From Zeugodacus cucurbitae (lineage: Eukaryota > Arthropoda > Insecta > Diptera > Tephritidae), in the NCBI RefSeq assembly GCF_028554725.1, contig NC_071671.1, forward strand, positions 41,362,001 through 41,426,000: a DNA stretch of 64,000 nucleotides, read 5' to 3'. Below the pieces are notes generated by a model, which worked only from the letters and a program-made list of their open reading frames with translations, made no database searches and was not told where the DNA came from. Both the position numbers and the translations under genes were made by a program. Numbering within the stretch: position 1 is the stretch's first letter; the number at the start of each line of letters is the position of its first letter. This document shows, piece by piece, positions 33,371 to 47,819 of this stretch.

Positions 33371-35954
33371 ACTGAAGGGTACATATAACAGAATGGAGAA
33401 ATCTCCGCTGACCACTTAAGTGAAATATTTATAAATTAATAGCATCCGTCGCTTATGAATTGCTCACAATCTACTCAGTCTTTTACTGCAGTTTTCGTAG
33501 GAAATACATGCAACAAACAGATGCACACAGGTTTTTTAAATCTGAATATGTGGACATTTCCATAGTCCATATTGCTTGCAAAACAGCGCTGTATGTAACT
33601 AAACTGTACAACGTATCATTGAGAGTTTAATATATGGTAACCTCTGTTTGTGGTCCTTCGGGTTCGTACTGTTAAGGGTAACTTATTCAGAAGCTCGATT
33701 AAAACAAATACCCGATTTGAAGACGAAGAAGGAGAAAACCCAACAGCCAATTTCTCCATCAGGACTAAGGCTAACCAAAGTTAGTCCATGTTTTAGACAT
33801 ATCCTTCTTACTTACTAAGCTTTTGTCGTATCGAGGTTAATTTCTATATATAAGATAGCTAAGAGGTAGGCCAGTTCTTGACGTAGAGTAGTCTTGATAG
33901 AGAAATTAATTAGACAAAAATGGGTTAACTAATTAAAGTTTAAGAAACTAGGTCTAGAAGACCTAAGGTGTAAGATTACCCAATAACACATTTTTTACTC
34001 AAATCGTAAGATTTTACCTTTCTCCAAATATGTGCGAATTACGATTTTCCAGCAACGTATAAATTTATAAACTCATATAAGCAAATACATAAGTCTAATA
34101 ATAATTTTTAAGTCTTCCATAATACCACATGACCATATACGAAAGCGCAAATAAAAAGCAGAGAGCATTAAATGAGATTTTTATTACGATAATTTCAGCA
34201 AAATTCTGTGGCACATGTATGTATAGTAAGTGGAACAAGATGATGTGGCGGCAGGCAGACCAAGCTAAGCATAGTGGAGGCAACCAAGACACTAAAAGTA
34301 GACACGCGCAGAACACAGTAGGACATGTGTGTGGCACGAGTGTGAAATAAATATTCACTAACATGCAAATTTACACACAACCACATACGGATATAATTTG
34401 GTAAACAGCTTTAGCAACAAACACAGTGCTTCGCAAGCTTCCAAGCGTAAAACAATTTAGGTTTTTAAAGCACAAACTACAGCATACAGCTTCTCTGTGG
34501 ATGGCAGTGAGGCACGTCCGTTACGCGTCGGGCCGGCTACAGCCAAATGCTTATTTCGTACATGCGAGATTGGGTTGATACTCGTATTCATGACTTGATA
34601 TCACAGCCACATTATGTCATCTTGTTTAGAGAAATTTTGCGTAAATTCCGCAAATGTAACGGATTTATGGAGGCAACTACCTCAGTGCATTAGTAGCGCT
34701 TACATGTAGCTTCCGCTTAAGTGCTCCAGTTTTTCCGACTTCTTTACACTTGCGAATTGGTTGTTCATTAAATTTGCTGAAAATCAAAAAGTGAGCTAAG
34801 TTGAATGGGGAATTAGCAATAGAAATGATTTTGTTGCCATGTATGTACTTGACATTTTGTCAAGGATTAATGATACAAATGTTATATTGTGAATTCGAAG
34901 TTGCTTTTGAACGGATTCTATCCGATCTAAGGTAATTTGATATCTTTAGAAGTTAAAATCTTTATCTTTATCTTTACAGAGGTTGGTATAAATAATATAG
35001 TAAATAACGGTTTAGAAATATAACAGTCACTAAAATATTTTGACCATCGTTGTTTGAAGCCGCTGTTTAGCTGGCGCGTTTGATTTCTTCGCAAGAAGCA
35101 TAGGATTTAAGATTTAAAGATATTAGACTGACCTCGTGTATTATTATTACATCTGAAAAGTATTTTTAAACCATACCATTTGGGATCTGTCTGAGCTTCG
35201 AACGAGCTGACCTATAGTCCGACCGATTAATTGAATTAATAAACACCTTCATATTTACATATGAACTTTTTTTTAATTTATTTTGTGATGTTATTTCCTT
35301 TTGTTTTTCTTTTGTTACTATACTAGTTTACTAAATAAATTTGTTCATGAAAGAATCGGCATCGGCCGATACTTTGCCAACTGGCCGATTAACCGGCATC
35401 GGCGTAGGCTTCGGTAAAAATGTGGCAAAATATATCAAAAATCACAATTTGTGTTTTTCACAGACTCGATTATCTCGATTACTCTGAAATGTCGTATGCG
35501 CCAACTGATACATAATAAAAGCTTTAAATTATTTCGGAAAATCAAATCTATCAATCAAATTAAGCTCTAAGCAATAGAAGAATAAAAATATTTAAATTTT
35601 TATTTTGAATATCCAATAATGCTTTAATTGATATTTTCATGAGCATTACAATTGTGCAATGAAAAACTCAGAATTTTTTCCAGATAGCAAATCAGTTTTA
35701 ACTTCCGGAAATTTCAATATTAATAAACCCCTGCTGCATCATACAAATCTACAAATATACTCATCAAATCTACATTAGTGTGCCGGAAGTCACTCGTATC
35801 TATTGGCATCAATGCAAACACATCAAAACTGAACTTGTCAATTAATAACTGTATACTTGCAGCTGCAAGGTAAATGAACTGTCCAACCAATACCCGAAGC
35901 AAAGCAAATATGAACAAATTAAAAATATATCAATATTTGATTGCTTATGAACAG

Positions 35955-35970
35955 CGTGTGTGTGTGTGTG
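35955..35970. repeat. (GT)n microsatellite
   Basis: A run of eight GT units in intron 1. Confidence 0.8.
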
Positions 35971-37044
35971 ACGATGTGCAACAAATGATGACAGGATGAC
36001 AGAGGCAACTGATGAACAAGTAACTCCAATAAATATTTGAAAATGCAATCAAACTATAGCTGCCACATAGAGATGGAATAGAGACGAAGATGGATGGAAG
36101 AAGAAATAGCAATCAAATATTAAAGAGATCAAATAAGGGTTAATTAGCAATAAAGTGCTGCACTCACAACCCGCAACTACACAGTAATAAATATTTATGC
36201 AAATAAATTGTGGAAACGGGAGAATACTTGTGTAGAGCAGCGCCCACTTGTATGTAGTAGAAGAGTTATTATCGTTTATATTGTAAATATATGTATTTAA
36301 GTATACAAATTGATTTCATATTTACTGGCAACAAATTATATTTAATCCAGCTGCAATATTCAGCTCATAAATGTTGATGATAACACAGAGCACAAATGGC
36401 ACTTAACAGTGCTACCACAATATTGCTTACACCAATCGAATCGATATCAAACATTTATAGTTTATGTATTACATGTGTATATAAATAGAATATAATCAAA
36501 AAATAAACACAGAAGAACATATGTATTTGACATATATATGTATGTATGTACTCACTAAGTAATAGGCAGCTGTAAACATGGTTTACGAGTAGTAGCCGCC
36601 GGGATGACACCCACTTGGCTTTATTAAATTAATTTTCTGTTTGATCACCGTGTGTCTCTTCGTGTTGGCCTATTGTGCGTCTATTGGCATTTTATTTTAT
36701 TGAATTTATTGTTAGCACGTTTTGACACGCACGCACGCACGAAAGACATGGGAAGCGGAATTTATGGCACCAGTTGGGCGCGATTATGAAAGCCCTAAAG
36801 CTTGTTCGATGACGGGTGTTTTTAACAATTTTTGATTCATCTTCAACATATTGAAAATTTAACACCCACCTAAATTGCACAAATCACTACTACTTCTAAA
36901 AATCAGTGCTTAAAAATTGCCTTTTAATAGTTTTGATATATTGAACATATCTCTCAATTATAGAAAATTATATAACAAGCTAAGTTAAGATAGAAGCAGA
37001 CCCTCCTTAAGATCTAAAATAATTGGGTATAAAGTTGAGATATA

Positions 37045-37320
37045 AAGGGTGATCCATTTCGAAATTCCCTATTTTTATTAATAAAAAAACACAGAATTCA
37101 ATATGTATATTATGTTGGCCACAAGTTGGGTGAAGCGCGCAAAACTCTTTCCATCTTTTCTTTTTAGAACGTGAATTTTCGTAGTAGAATTGAACAATTT
37201 GTAAATTTTGATGAAATGCCAACAACACCGAACAAAAATAAAACGATACTTGACACAACTCACGCGTGATCTGTCAAAAAAAGGGCTGTAGAAAAAAGTA
37301 CCACTACTTGGACCACTCGT
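37045..37320 (-). mobile_element. Fossil mariner, internally deleted
   Basis: Minus-strand translation gives LQIVQFYYENSRS, then ALHPTCGQHN. These are recognisable as the helix-turn-helix start (QRLQIVQFYYEN.RSV) and the PTYGQHN segment of insect mariner transposases. The left end GGGTGATCCATTTCG and the right end, reading GAGTGGTCCAAG inward, look like decayed terminal repeats. The catalytic domain is absent and the element is only about 275 bp. Confidence 0.65.
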
Positions 37321-37967
37321 TATTTTTTGAATTTTTAGGAATTTAGGAGGGTACGATTCTTCGACTAATGCAATATAATTGAGGATAGAGCTATTGTATT
37401 TTAGTACAAGAAAATGTTATGAAATCACGAAAGTATTTGCTTGGTTAGTTGTTTAGTAGAAGAGCACACTTTTAAACTCAGAAACAGTAAATATATTCAT
37501 TTTCAATGAAAAACATGCACAATATCAATAGTTATGTCACAGCGCTATATGGCGTATACTTTAGGTAACATTTAAAACCCAAAATTAAGACCTTCTACTA
37601 AAAATAGCAATATACCATTATTTCCCTGAAGAATTTCATTGGATAATATTTTTACAAAATTTACTTTAAAGCAAATAAAAAATAATAAATAAATATGAAG
37701 CGGTTTATTTAAAAATAACTGTTCAAACATAAATTTTATTTATAATTAAATTACAAAAAACTATACTTCCAATGTAAATAACGAGTTCAATGTATGTAAA
37801 TAAGCAGCGAGAAGAAGAAGAGGCAAGTAAACAATTAATCAGTGTTACGAATAAAAACCTTATTGAAAATTTCCAATTAAACTTTCAACCGCAAAACGCA
37901 TATCTCACTGTTGCGCCGCAAGTCCGCAGGGCGTACAGGTGATTCATTTCTGGAGCGTTATCAAAAA

Positions 37968-38560
37968 TCAATTATTAACAGAGCCATAAAACCGAAAACC
38001 AACACAACGCTTATTTACTTCGTTTCCGAGAATTTCAACTAGCCACTTGCAGCACTCCATTTCATACGGAAATTCACTCTGCTTTTGACCCACTTTACCG
38101 TCGATCGGCAATAGCAGCTGCGGCAACCAACAGCATGAATTGTCAGCGACTATCGGAGCATAAATAAATAATGCATTACTCATACGCCCCCATCCACGGA
38201 CCACGGACGCGCCCGACCACAATTTAAACTTAAAGCACTCAATTGCAGCTATGTATGAAGGATGAGAGTGCGCGGGGTCATGCGGACAGCAGACGGCGGA
38301 CATGCGTGTGCAACAAAACAACAAACGAACGTAAGCAAAGTTATTACAAATTGAAAATGGATGGAAAAAGAAGCACACAAAAACAATAGGCAAACCACAG
38401 AATGAATGTCGAGGAGGACAGCTAACCGCAATGATGTGTAAGTGCAAATGACAGCACGGCAAGACTCCAAACCTAGCTGACAGGCAGACAGATAAGCTAT
38501 GAAGAATCCGAGATGATTCAGCGCAAGTGAGTGCATGTTTGCACTAGTAGGCAGGTGGAT
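37968..38560. other. GC-richer patch in intron 1, no gene assigned
   Basis: A long minus-strand open stretch is present but has a low-complexity, Cys/His-rich translation with no recognisable domain. Its composition suggests an intronic regulatory patch. An initiator-like AATTCAGTTTT and a GTAAGTAT donor lie nearby at about 38,715 and 38,643 on the minus strand. Confidence 0.2.
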
Positions 38561-39127
38561 GTGGCGAGCAGATTATCATCCCAATGCTCCTCAGCATTAC
38601 AGGACAAAAAATGCTTTAAAGCCACACGCCTCTTAATACTTACTCGTACCCCTAGTATCTCTAGCGCTTGCCAACTACGGCCGCAAATCATCAGTAGCAA
38701 ATCATCACAAAAACTGAATTCCAGCAGTGAAAATTATGCTTTAATGAGGCCCAAAAACTCGAAACGCTGTGAAAATAGTGTGAAACGAACGCGAGAGTAG
38801 TTGCAATGTTATGCAAGTTGCTGATACATGTCTACATGGCGCTTTGAAAGTGATGAGCGCTGCGCCGGAGGAATAGATTGATCGAGAAAATGGAAAGATA
38901 GAAGTAGGAGTGTATGGTCGGATTTTCTGTCTGTTATAACTTTTTATAGAGCATTTAATTTAGGCGTCGCAAAATAAACAAAACTATATTTTGTCGGTTT
39001 TGTCGTTTAATATAAACCATATATTGCAATAAAACTTTGTTTTGTTAGTGAATCGCACTATTTATGTTTGGAAAAGAGAACAAAACAGTATTCCCTGAGG
39101 AAATGTGTGATAGAGCTTTACTTTTTA

Positions 39128-39475
39128 TAGTCTTTTCATACAGCCAAATAAATTTAGTACATTAAGATTATAATTGAGAAACCAGTTTTGTCTTTCGCAC
39201 AGCCGGCTACTCGATTAACGATCAGGTGTTAGACATTTTTATTTTTGCTGTTCATAAGAAGTTGGTAAGATTCATCATCTGATTGCAATTTTATCAATAA
39301 GTTCAATTTTACAGCTTGGACAATAACCCGCAGAGTTACAACTCGATTTGTATTCGATTAAAAACCAATGTAGTAAAATATGATACTTATTTTTTATGGT
39401 AAATTCATCTAAATCATCACTTTAATCGAGCAAAGGCCAGTTAATTGCTCAATTAACTCATGTGCGAAAAGTCTA
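39128..39475 (+). mobile_element. MITE, about 350 bp, copy 1
   Basis: The ends TAGTCTTTTCATACAG and TGTGCGAAAAGTCTA are imperfect inverted repeats. The body shares CGCACAGCCGGCTACTCGAT, TTAACGATCAG and TTAATTGCTCAATTAACTC with a reverse-orientation copy at 52,244-52,604. It has no open frame. The superfamily is not assigned. Confidence 0.75.
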
Positions 39476-39986
39476 TTATGCTTTTTAATTATAGCAATTA
39501 ATTATATATACTACGAAATTAGAACATACGTCTAAGGTGCATTTCTACGGGTTTAGCACAGAAAATCAATTAAATGGTTGAAACGAATTTTACATCGTTG
39601 TTTTATGGAATTTAGACCACGCCCAAATCGCGAACATTATCTGGCTAATACTACGAAAACGTTGGAAGAAAAACTTTCTAATTTTTAAAGCTTCCACTAG
39701 TGCTGAGCTACATTGCACTAGGTCATTTTTTCACTGTGATCAATTTTTGTGATTTACAATGACAATGGCAGTTTAATAATTTCACTGTAGCAATTTTAAT
39801 TGCGGTTTCGATAATTTTGGGTTGGTGATTTGGATATTGTTAAAATGAATAAATATGAAAATGTAAAAAAATAAAAAAAAAGTATAGTACAAATTCTCAT
39901 AAATTCGTTTTTTTTTTTGTTGCGATAGCAATAAATCACAGTGTTTAAAAATAGCAATATCTCATAAACCACTCTATATAAAACAT

Positions 39987-39989
<3 letters not shown>

Positions 39990-40032
<43 letters not shown>
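39990..40032. repeat. (TA)n microsatellite, about 21 units
   Basis: An uninterrupted TA run. Confidence 0.95.
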
Positions 40033-40033
<1 letters not shown>

Positions 40034-43000
40034 CATATAGAGTTTCTTATAATCAACAATCAGTACAAAATGATGTTATCGTATATCATTTGATTACAAA
40101 TAGGAAGAGATTTGGATATAGTATAAAAGTTGTTATTCAAAATAAGAGTAGATATTTGAGGCCTAGTGACGGGGACAAAAATTTACCGTCGTTTATTTCA
40201 CTTAATTAAACAAGCACCCTTAATGTACAAATGCATTTTCCGTTTTATAAAGTATTTTCAGTCCAATTTCCAATTTAAATTTTGTATCGAATTTCTCTGT
40301 GACTGCTTCTTAAGCTTCAGGTAGGTGACTCACCTGTAAGAAACTTGTTTCTGAAGAAAAGACAATTCTTTAAAGGACTCAATTATAACAAAGAAAGTTG
40401 TAATATCGGATAAGATAGTAATTGTATTTGTATGTCTCTATTGTCAAATCGGAATTTACATTTACTGATATATCAGTACTACAATGTACATGTTTATTTT
40501 CTAAAACCTCGTCTACTGAACTAGAAATACATAAAAATACATATACGCAAAATAAACATAATCAGCTCTGTGAGATCCAACCACAAGCACGGTAAGAGTT
40601 CATTACCCAGGGAGCAAATATTGCACTTCTGCAAAAATAATGTTGAGCAGAGGAAGTAACATACATATGGTGTGTATACATAAAAGATTATTATTGTGTG
40701 TAAAGTGGAAGGAAATTTTGTGCAATGTCACCAACAGCTGCAGCAGCTGAAAGCCAAACAGCAACAGTTACCGCACCAGAGAAAGATAAGGTACGAATGT
40801 ACAAAATGTTGTCGGATATTCTCCAACATGACAAAAGCCAAGCATAGAGTGCACTTATATGTGAGCATATATATACGATAGATTCACGAAATCCTAAAGC
40901 CCGCAAATGTGCAAATAAAGTAGAATTCGGCGTTGACCCACTTTGGACCGTCGCTTTGCGAACAAACAAACCAGCGGCTTTACCGTCTTTTTGTATTTTA
41001 CTCATCAACTATTCATTCACCTATTCACCCATTCATTCGTACCGAGGCATACTTTTCATTTATTTATTTTGTCAAATGTGCTAGCTGCTGATTTTTTGTT
41101 TATTTTGTGTAAGGATTAAGTTCATGAGTACAAGAATTATTTTTGCTCTTTTGTGGTGAGCAATGGTGACAAATCAGAGCGCGGTGAAGCTAAGTACAGA
41201 GGAAACAAGAAATTGCAAGAGTAGGAAATAAAACAAATATACATAGAAACATGTGTGTTAAAATAGGAAGCGTGGTGAGAAGGCAGTATGTCAAAAGATA
41301 TAACACATAACAACAAATATAAAAAAAAAAATAATTTAAAATCAAAACAAAAATGCAAAAAAAAAAAATACCAATACAAAATCATCAAAATACTTTGTGG
41401 ACACAAAACGACAGCAAATCTACAGCGCAGTATATATGTATTTATGCGTTTCTGCGACTACTTAATAATAGATGTATATATATTTGAGCGTCTTGAGAGC
41501 CATCACTGACTGTGTAACGAACTGCAACTAGTTTTGTTTCGAATACAGTCTAATAGCTTATAAGCCACAAAGCTGAAAAAGCAAAGAGAGTGAAGAAAGT
41601 AAGTGAAAAGGCAAACCGAATCAGCAGTTGGTCAGCAGCACAGCGTGCTAAATAGTAGCAGTGCCCTATTGAAAAGTAAAAAAGCAAAACAAATCAAAAG
41701 AACTAAGCCGATCATACATTTTTTTAAAGATATCACTGAGGAAACTAAATACAAATCAGGCTTTGTGCATACAAAATATGTCATGTTCACACTTTTCTTT
41801 TGACTTGAAGCAGCTGAACCTACTTGTAAGAACTTGCAGACCACATTAACTGATGCTATACACACATTTGTACTTAATATTGTTTATAAATATATACAAT
41901 CGTATATATATATAAATATGAACATATGTATTCGTTAAGTTGTATTCACAACACTTTATATGCACACGACGAGCAATTAAAATTGTGCTCTTAACCAACA
42001 CAAATGGTAATGACCATACATCATGACCACGATTGCACTTCTTTTCAATGGATCGGTAGTAAAAGTGTCAGTTGAGTACTAAAACATGCATTAATGTGCT
42101 TATATGTATGCACTCTGGCGTATACTTGGTGGCACGAGTGCTTTTGGCTATAGGAAGTGTTCGATATTTACCGGGTCGTTACGAGTTTGTCAACAACTAT
42201 TCGTTAGCGTTAAGTGCACTTAACAAATTATGTGAGAAATTTCCAAAAGCGGAACAGAGTAGAAGCATACGATAAAATATAATTAACACAGCAAATTGAA
42301 CTCAGAAAACCGCAATTCGGCATAAATTGTCGATAACTTATATATGCATAAACAAAATTTCTTTTAGATAATAATTACACTTTTCGAAATGAGTTAAACT
42401 TGCAAACTAGCGAATCGAATATACAACTGGATAAATAAAATAGTAATCTCTTAAAATAGCACATCAAATTAGAATATAATCAAAAGCAGTTAGAACTTTT
42501 ACGCTGAAATCAGGTGATTAACTTTGTAATCGCTTTTCTGAGGCATGTTTTCGATTAGAGAACAGAATATTTTCTAGTTTTCCGCTTATCGTTTTCATAT
42601 CACTCCGCTTCTCTCTAGCCTTACACGCTGAACGCATTCTTTTATAGAAAATAGTAGTATAGTAGTAGTAAATTAATATTAATTTATTTAAATGTACATA
42701 AATATCGCGAAAATCCCCATAATTGCATTATTAAGCGTCAGCTTCGGTGGTTACAACTATCCACCGCTATATTAGAGCAACCGTGCAACACAAGACGTCT
42801 TGAGGCACAACAAAAAGCAAGCGGCATAACAACAAAGTCAAATAAGTAAAGTTGAGAAAAATATGAGGTAAATAAAAACAATCACGAGCGAATAGTGGCA
42901 CTTCTGTTGTGACAGCAAAGGGGCCGGTGTTTTGATAAGAAATGGTGTAAGATAGATCTCTTATGCTTCTGCATTTTCTTATTTTCTCCAATACTTTGGC

Positions 43001-45414
43001 TATTTTTTTTCTTTTCTTTTTTGTAGAAAAAGCAGGTTTCACTTGTAGAGGAATTGTGTCAACAGCAGCAACAAAGAAAGAAAACAACAAACTCAGCTGC
43101 AGCCACTTGGTTAGCCACTGCACTACCTGTATGTACAAACGCAGTTATAAGTACATATAAATATGTAAAAGTAAATAAATATTCATTTTATAGGTGTATG
43201 TGACTGTACGCAAGCGACAACATTGAAACAAAAGAAGTCAATTGCTTTCAACATACCACACTTGAATGCTACGCAATCCAGCAAACAATTGCCACTTCGC
43301 ACACCTTGACTGTCCTCAGCCGTTCTTATACTTAAGAGAGCCGTGACTTAAATGCAACTCAAGTGTGAATTGCACATAAGGTGTGCAAGATTAAGTACAT
43401 AAAACTTTTAAATCACTTAGAGTTGCTAGTACATTTATTTTGTTGTTGTTGTTTTTATTTTCTTTTAAAGCTGAAGCTCCATAGCTCGCGTATGCGAATG
43501 CGAACGTTTGACAGTTGAGTTGAAAAGCAATTTTCAACTTTCATGCGCTAACACAGCAACCTTCACATTATTAAGAATAGCAACCAACATTATGTTACTT
43601 ACTATCTTGTGTGTTTTAATTATTAACGCTCGTTTTCTTCCTTACAATATAAGTATTTTGTGAAATGTAATATTTCTTAATTTATTAAAATGTTTATCAA
43701 ATATTTAATGTAATTTTTGAAGATAATGGTTGATGAAGTTTTAATAAACGAGGTATGCAGTTTAAATTTTCCTTCTGTTGCTTAATTCGAGGTGTTCTAC
43801 TTATAAAAATCACTAAAAATTTAAAATCGCCGTCCATATTACTTAGTTCGCATGTAGCTTCAGCTTAAGTCGTTTCTCACTTTAACTTCTGCTGTTGGAG
43901 CCAACATTGTAATATGCTAAAGTTGAGTCAATGGCTCTTGCCTGGAAGAGTACGAAAACCGCCGTTTCTGAAGCACTCTCTTTCGTGACGTCATGAGGGC
44001 TTTGTTTACAATTAATATGAAAATTTGACAGTTCATTTCGTTTACGGACTAAAGTCTCGCAATATTGTCTGTATCATATTACATACAACTCTAAAGTTAA
44101 TTTGGTTGCAGGAGGAACAAAATATTAGATCTCACATCAAACTTATCTCATTAGTTAATTTAATATCTATAGCTTTCATAACCATATCTTTAATATGCTT
44201 TAGTTCTGGAAAGACTCAGTTCGGCAGTTTGAATTATCATTATCATGTTGAAAATAGTTTTTGAAACACCATTAGATATAAAATGCCTTAGAACTTCATA
44301 CAATATACTAATAGGCTTTTGATTGCCATAATATTACGTAAATAAATTGCTGCGTCCTTGAATATATACAAAATTTTTTATTAAAATAATGCCTTTTCCA
44401 TTCTATGTTATCAGTAAAAACACTTACATAAACATCTACAGCCTAAGCTGACCACAAAGAAGCCTTCAAAGCAATAAATAAAATTATAAATTGAATAATA
44501 ATAAATAGAAATGTCACAACAACTTTTCCAAGTAAGAAGCTAAATATAGAGATTATTCGTTCAAGCCTGTCAACTCATACAAAGCTAAGTGAACACTTAA
44601 ACGGCAAATTCATTGTAATGAAATGTATCGTGGGTGGCGCCTCTGTAATTTCAGTTTATTTTGTTAAATTTTCTTAGAAATTTATCAATACCAGTAATGT
44701 ATATTTACGTACACATGTAATATGCCTTCTAATTTTGAGCGTGACCGAGGCTTTCGTGTAGTAGAATTGTCGAATAAAATGTTTTGTTAAAAAAGGGAAA
44801 TACTCAAAAAAAGCTTAAAACGATGGTAGGGGCGAAAAGTAGAAATATTTATAAGTTCATAAGTTCGTTCAACAATCCAGAGAAGTCGTAAATAACTACC
44901 CTGCTTTGAGGTCTCTTCTCGATAATATCTGATGAAAAAGTCAAAGGTGACAACATGATAAGGTTAGGAATAAATTGTAGAAAAAATATTTCAATATTCA
45001 AAATTTATGAATAATATACCCTTTTTATTTTTAGACCATAAAAAATATTCGATCACACTATGTATAACATAAAAACAAATACCTCAAAATTTTTTAAAAA
45101 TATAGATACGAGTTCTAATTTCGTTTGATTTTTTTTTAAGTTCGGAAAATATTTTAATATGTAAGGTTTTAAATGATAGCGGAAATCTGTATACATATGT
45201 ATACTATTGTATTAAAAAGTGATAATATCTATATCTTTAAATATATTTCATACTGTTATTTACTATGTTTGTGTGTATGTATGTGACATTGCAATTTTAT
45301 CTGGCTCATCACAACAATTTTCGCTTGAACATAAGTGTTTTTATGAGGTCAAATTAATTATGTACTTAACATTTGACTGCTCACAACTTGCAATTCATAA
45401 CAAGAACACACTAC
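40033..45414. other. Intron 1, central part
   Basis: AT-rich with poly-A runs (41,320-41,375) and scattered CAGCAGC stretches at 40,734-40,770. No coding sequence or mobile element is recognised. Confidence 0.5.
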
Positions 45415-45964
45415 ATATACACTCGCAACATGTTACTCAAGAGTATAATAGTTCGGATCACATAACGGTTCTGGGTATCACTTAAAATTAATAGAGACTG
45501 ATATGTTATGAAATCATAAAATTATCAGAGTGATGAGACGAATGCAGACATGTCATATTAGACATTTTGTGATTAATGTGAATAAAAGCGGTTTATAAAT
45601 ACCCATATATCGATTTATCCGCTTCCCTTTGACTGACTTTATACCATGTTCATATGTACTATATCGGTCATTATAAAAAACATCTCAGCAAAATTCAACA
45701 TCTGATAGCAGAATATGGGTTAATATTTAGCCAGTTTGTCCAAAAATGGTTGAAATCGGTTTATTCGTTTCCTTAACCGTCATATATGTCTAATAATACT
45801 GCCAACTGCCAATAGTTTAGTGGGTCAGATATTTTAACGGATTTAGAAATAAAACTAATTTCGTAATTTTTAAATACTTCGAAACATTTAACGGAACTTT
45901 ACTTCATACAAATGGGAGAGTATTTTATACTCGGCCGTGCCCGATCATAGCACTTCCTTACTTA
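45415..45964 (+). mobile_element. DINE-like element, divergent short copy F
   Basis: It starts ACACTCGCAACATGTTACTC and AAGAGTATAATAG, then GGATCACATAACGGTTCTGG. It ends GTATTTTATACTCGGCCGTG and CACTTCCTTACTTAC. These ends match the other copies in order but with many changes and a shorter body, so this is an older or separate subfamily. Confidence 0.55.
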
Positions 45965-47819
45965 CTTTTTATTTTCAGCGTTAAAATTGAAATTCGCTAC
46001 TCACAGACGCTACTCAATCGCACAGTTTAGCATATACTGTTAATATATACATATTTACATACATATTATATACTCGTGTACTCATAAGTAATTGAATATG
46101 TGTGCTTCCTTTCTTTATTAATTTTTAAATTAAAATAATTTTTGTCGTGAAAGTGAGTCACGGTCTCGACGTAGATAAATAAAAACTGTGACCGACGGTT
46201 CTTTGGCGCAGAAAATTGTCCCGTTCGCAGAATAAGAATTAATGAATAATTATGACTGAAGCTCATAAAGTATAGATTTCTATTTCAGAGTTTAAAAAAT
46301 TGGGGTTTCTTTACTTGAAATGTTCGTTAGAGCCATAAAAAGGTTATTATAGAGTTATATTATAACACTTTATTCAATTTGTATGAACAATCTAGTTTTA
46401 TCCAATAAATAATTTTTACAGCATCAAAGACTTGACATTTTGACTACATACAGAAAGAGGGAAATTCAATTTTTTTCTTACACTCAGCATAATAGCCAAA
46501 ATCCTTAAGTAGACTTTTTTGTTATACTTATGCATATTTGGTTACACATATGCTTTTTTTGCCATAAATCAAATGTATTTATTTATAAATAAAAACGTAT
46601 TTTCCTTGCAAAATTTTAGTATGTATTACTCCAACTCTTAGGTAAGAAATTATGAAAAGCAAAAATCAATTTGTTGCCAGAAACGCATGTTTATACAATT
46701 CTATGAACTAATTGGCTGGTGGGCATCTGGTTTTTGCTTCGCCATTATATTTGCGATTTGTTTGTAATTATTATCGAAATTTCCAATTGAATTGGCAGCT
46801 TTGAATATTGCGTATGGCCCGTAGTTGTTTGTTTTTGTACTTAATTGCATTTGATCAAAACTAAAATAGTGAATACACAATGGTAAATAAAATTAAACAA
46901 ATAAAATAAACATATTTGTGTAAATAATAAAATTTTAAATTTTTGTACAGCGTTGTTCAAGAAAATAGCAGCTCGAAATTCAATAATCTAAAAGGGTTTG
47001 TAATAAATGTAAATAATGCCATACTTGATTGTATGCTATGCCGTTATAATTACTTATAGTAAATAAAAGAAAACAACGAAGAATTTTATAATAGCAGTAC
47101 CACATCTCGAGTCTTCGATTTATTCCAAAAATACATTAAGGCCCCTTCAAAAGTATTTGTATTTTCTCAGAAATAATTTGGACGAAGGATATGCTTACAT
47201 ATACTTGTAAGTCTTCCTCCTCATTCAGCCACTTTATACACCAAATCCTACTTTTTTATGTTCCCGAAACTCAAATACCCGCCTCTTGAACTCGATCACA
47301 AGACAATTAAGGACATTGTGACCATATCTACCATATCTACGACACATACCTCTATCTTCGAAAATAATTTGATTTTTTAAGAATTCTACTTACGTCTACA
47401 ATTCTAAATACGTCTACAAGTATTCTTAAATAGATAAACTTTAAACATCGATTTGTTTATTTCTACACCAGAATACCTCCCATATAAGACTATAAAAGTC
47501 GAAGAGGATGGCTAGAGGATGGCTAGAGGTGTGGCTGAGAAAATAGTTAATCGGTGGTATGGTTGAATGAATTTGACCTGAAAATTTATAACGGACCAAA
47601 ATTATATTGAAACTCTTTAATTAAGAAATCTGTTAAAAATAATCTTCGAGATCTAATCTAATCTAAATGAATTCACCTAAGAAATCTGTTAAAAATAATC
47701 TTCGAGAACAAACAATTGTACAAAAACATATTCCGAAGCTTAGTCCAAATGAATTCACCTATTTTTTTTAGATTTCTCATTTTTAGTCATTACGCATTTT
47801 AAGCAATTTTTGTCCAAAA

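Larger units (their letters stand above)
31577..37040. other. Left part of the putative CARMIL intron 1
   Basis: AT-rich. Contains a stretch with many imperfect TAGTGAA units (33,110-33,370), a small GC-rich patch near 34,495-34,555, an ATCGGC-rich repeat-like patch at 35,354-35,420 and a GT run at 35,955-35,970. No gene is supported. Confidence 0.5.

Noticed and set aside
37968..38462. 164-codon minus-strand open frame
   Set aside because: Cys/His-rich, low-complexity translation with no domain. Joining its GACG/GTAAAG donor to exon 2 would fit in phase but gives an implausible N-terminus for CARMIL.
38644..38716. Minus-strand initiator-like TTCAGTTTT plus GTAAGTAT donor as an alternative CARMIL first exon
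   Set aside because: The only ATG in it is out of frame with exon 2, so it could at most be a noncoding leader; there is no further support.
40691..41008. Minus-strand frame with MSKIQKD in phase with CARMIL exon 2
   Set aside because: The phase fits, but the donor GTAAAG is weak and there is no leader-like upstream sequence. The candidate at 53.9 kb is better on every criterion.
43021..43160. CAG/CAA-rich stretch as part of a coding exon
   Set aside because: Low-complexity repeat typical of fly intronic DNA, with no splice-bounded open frame.
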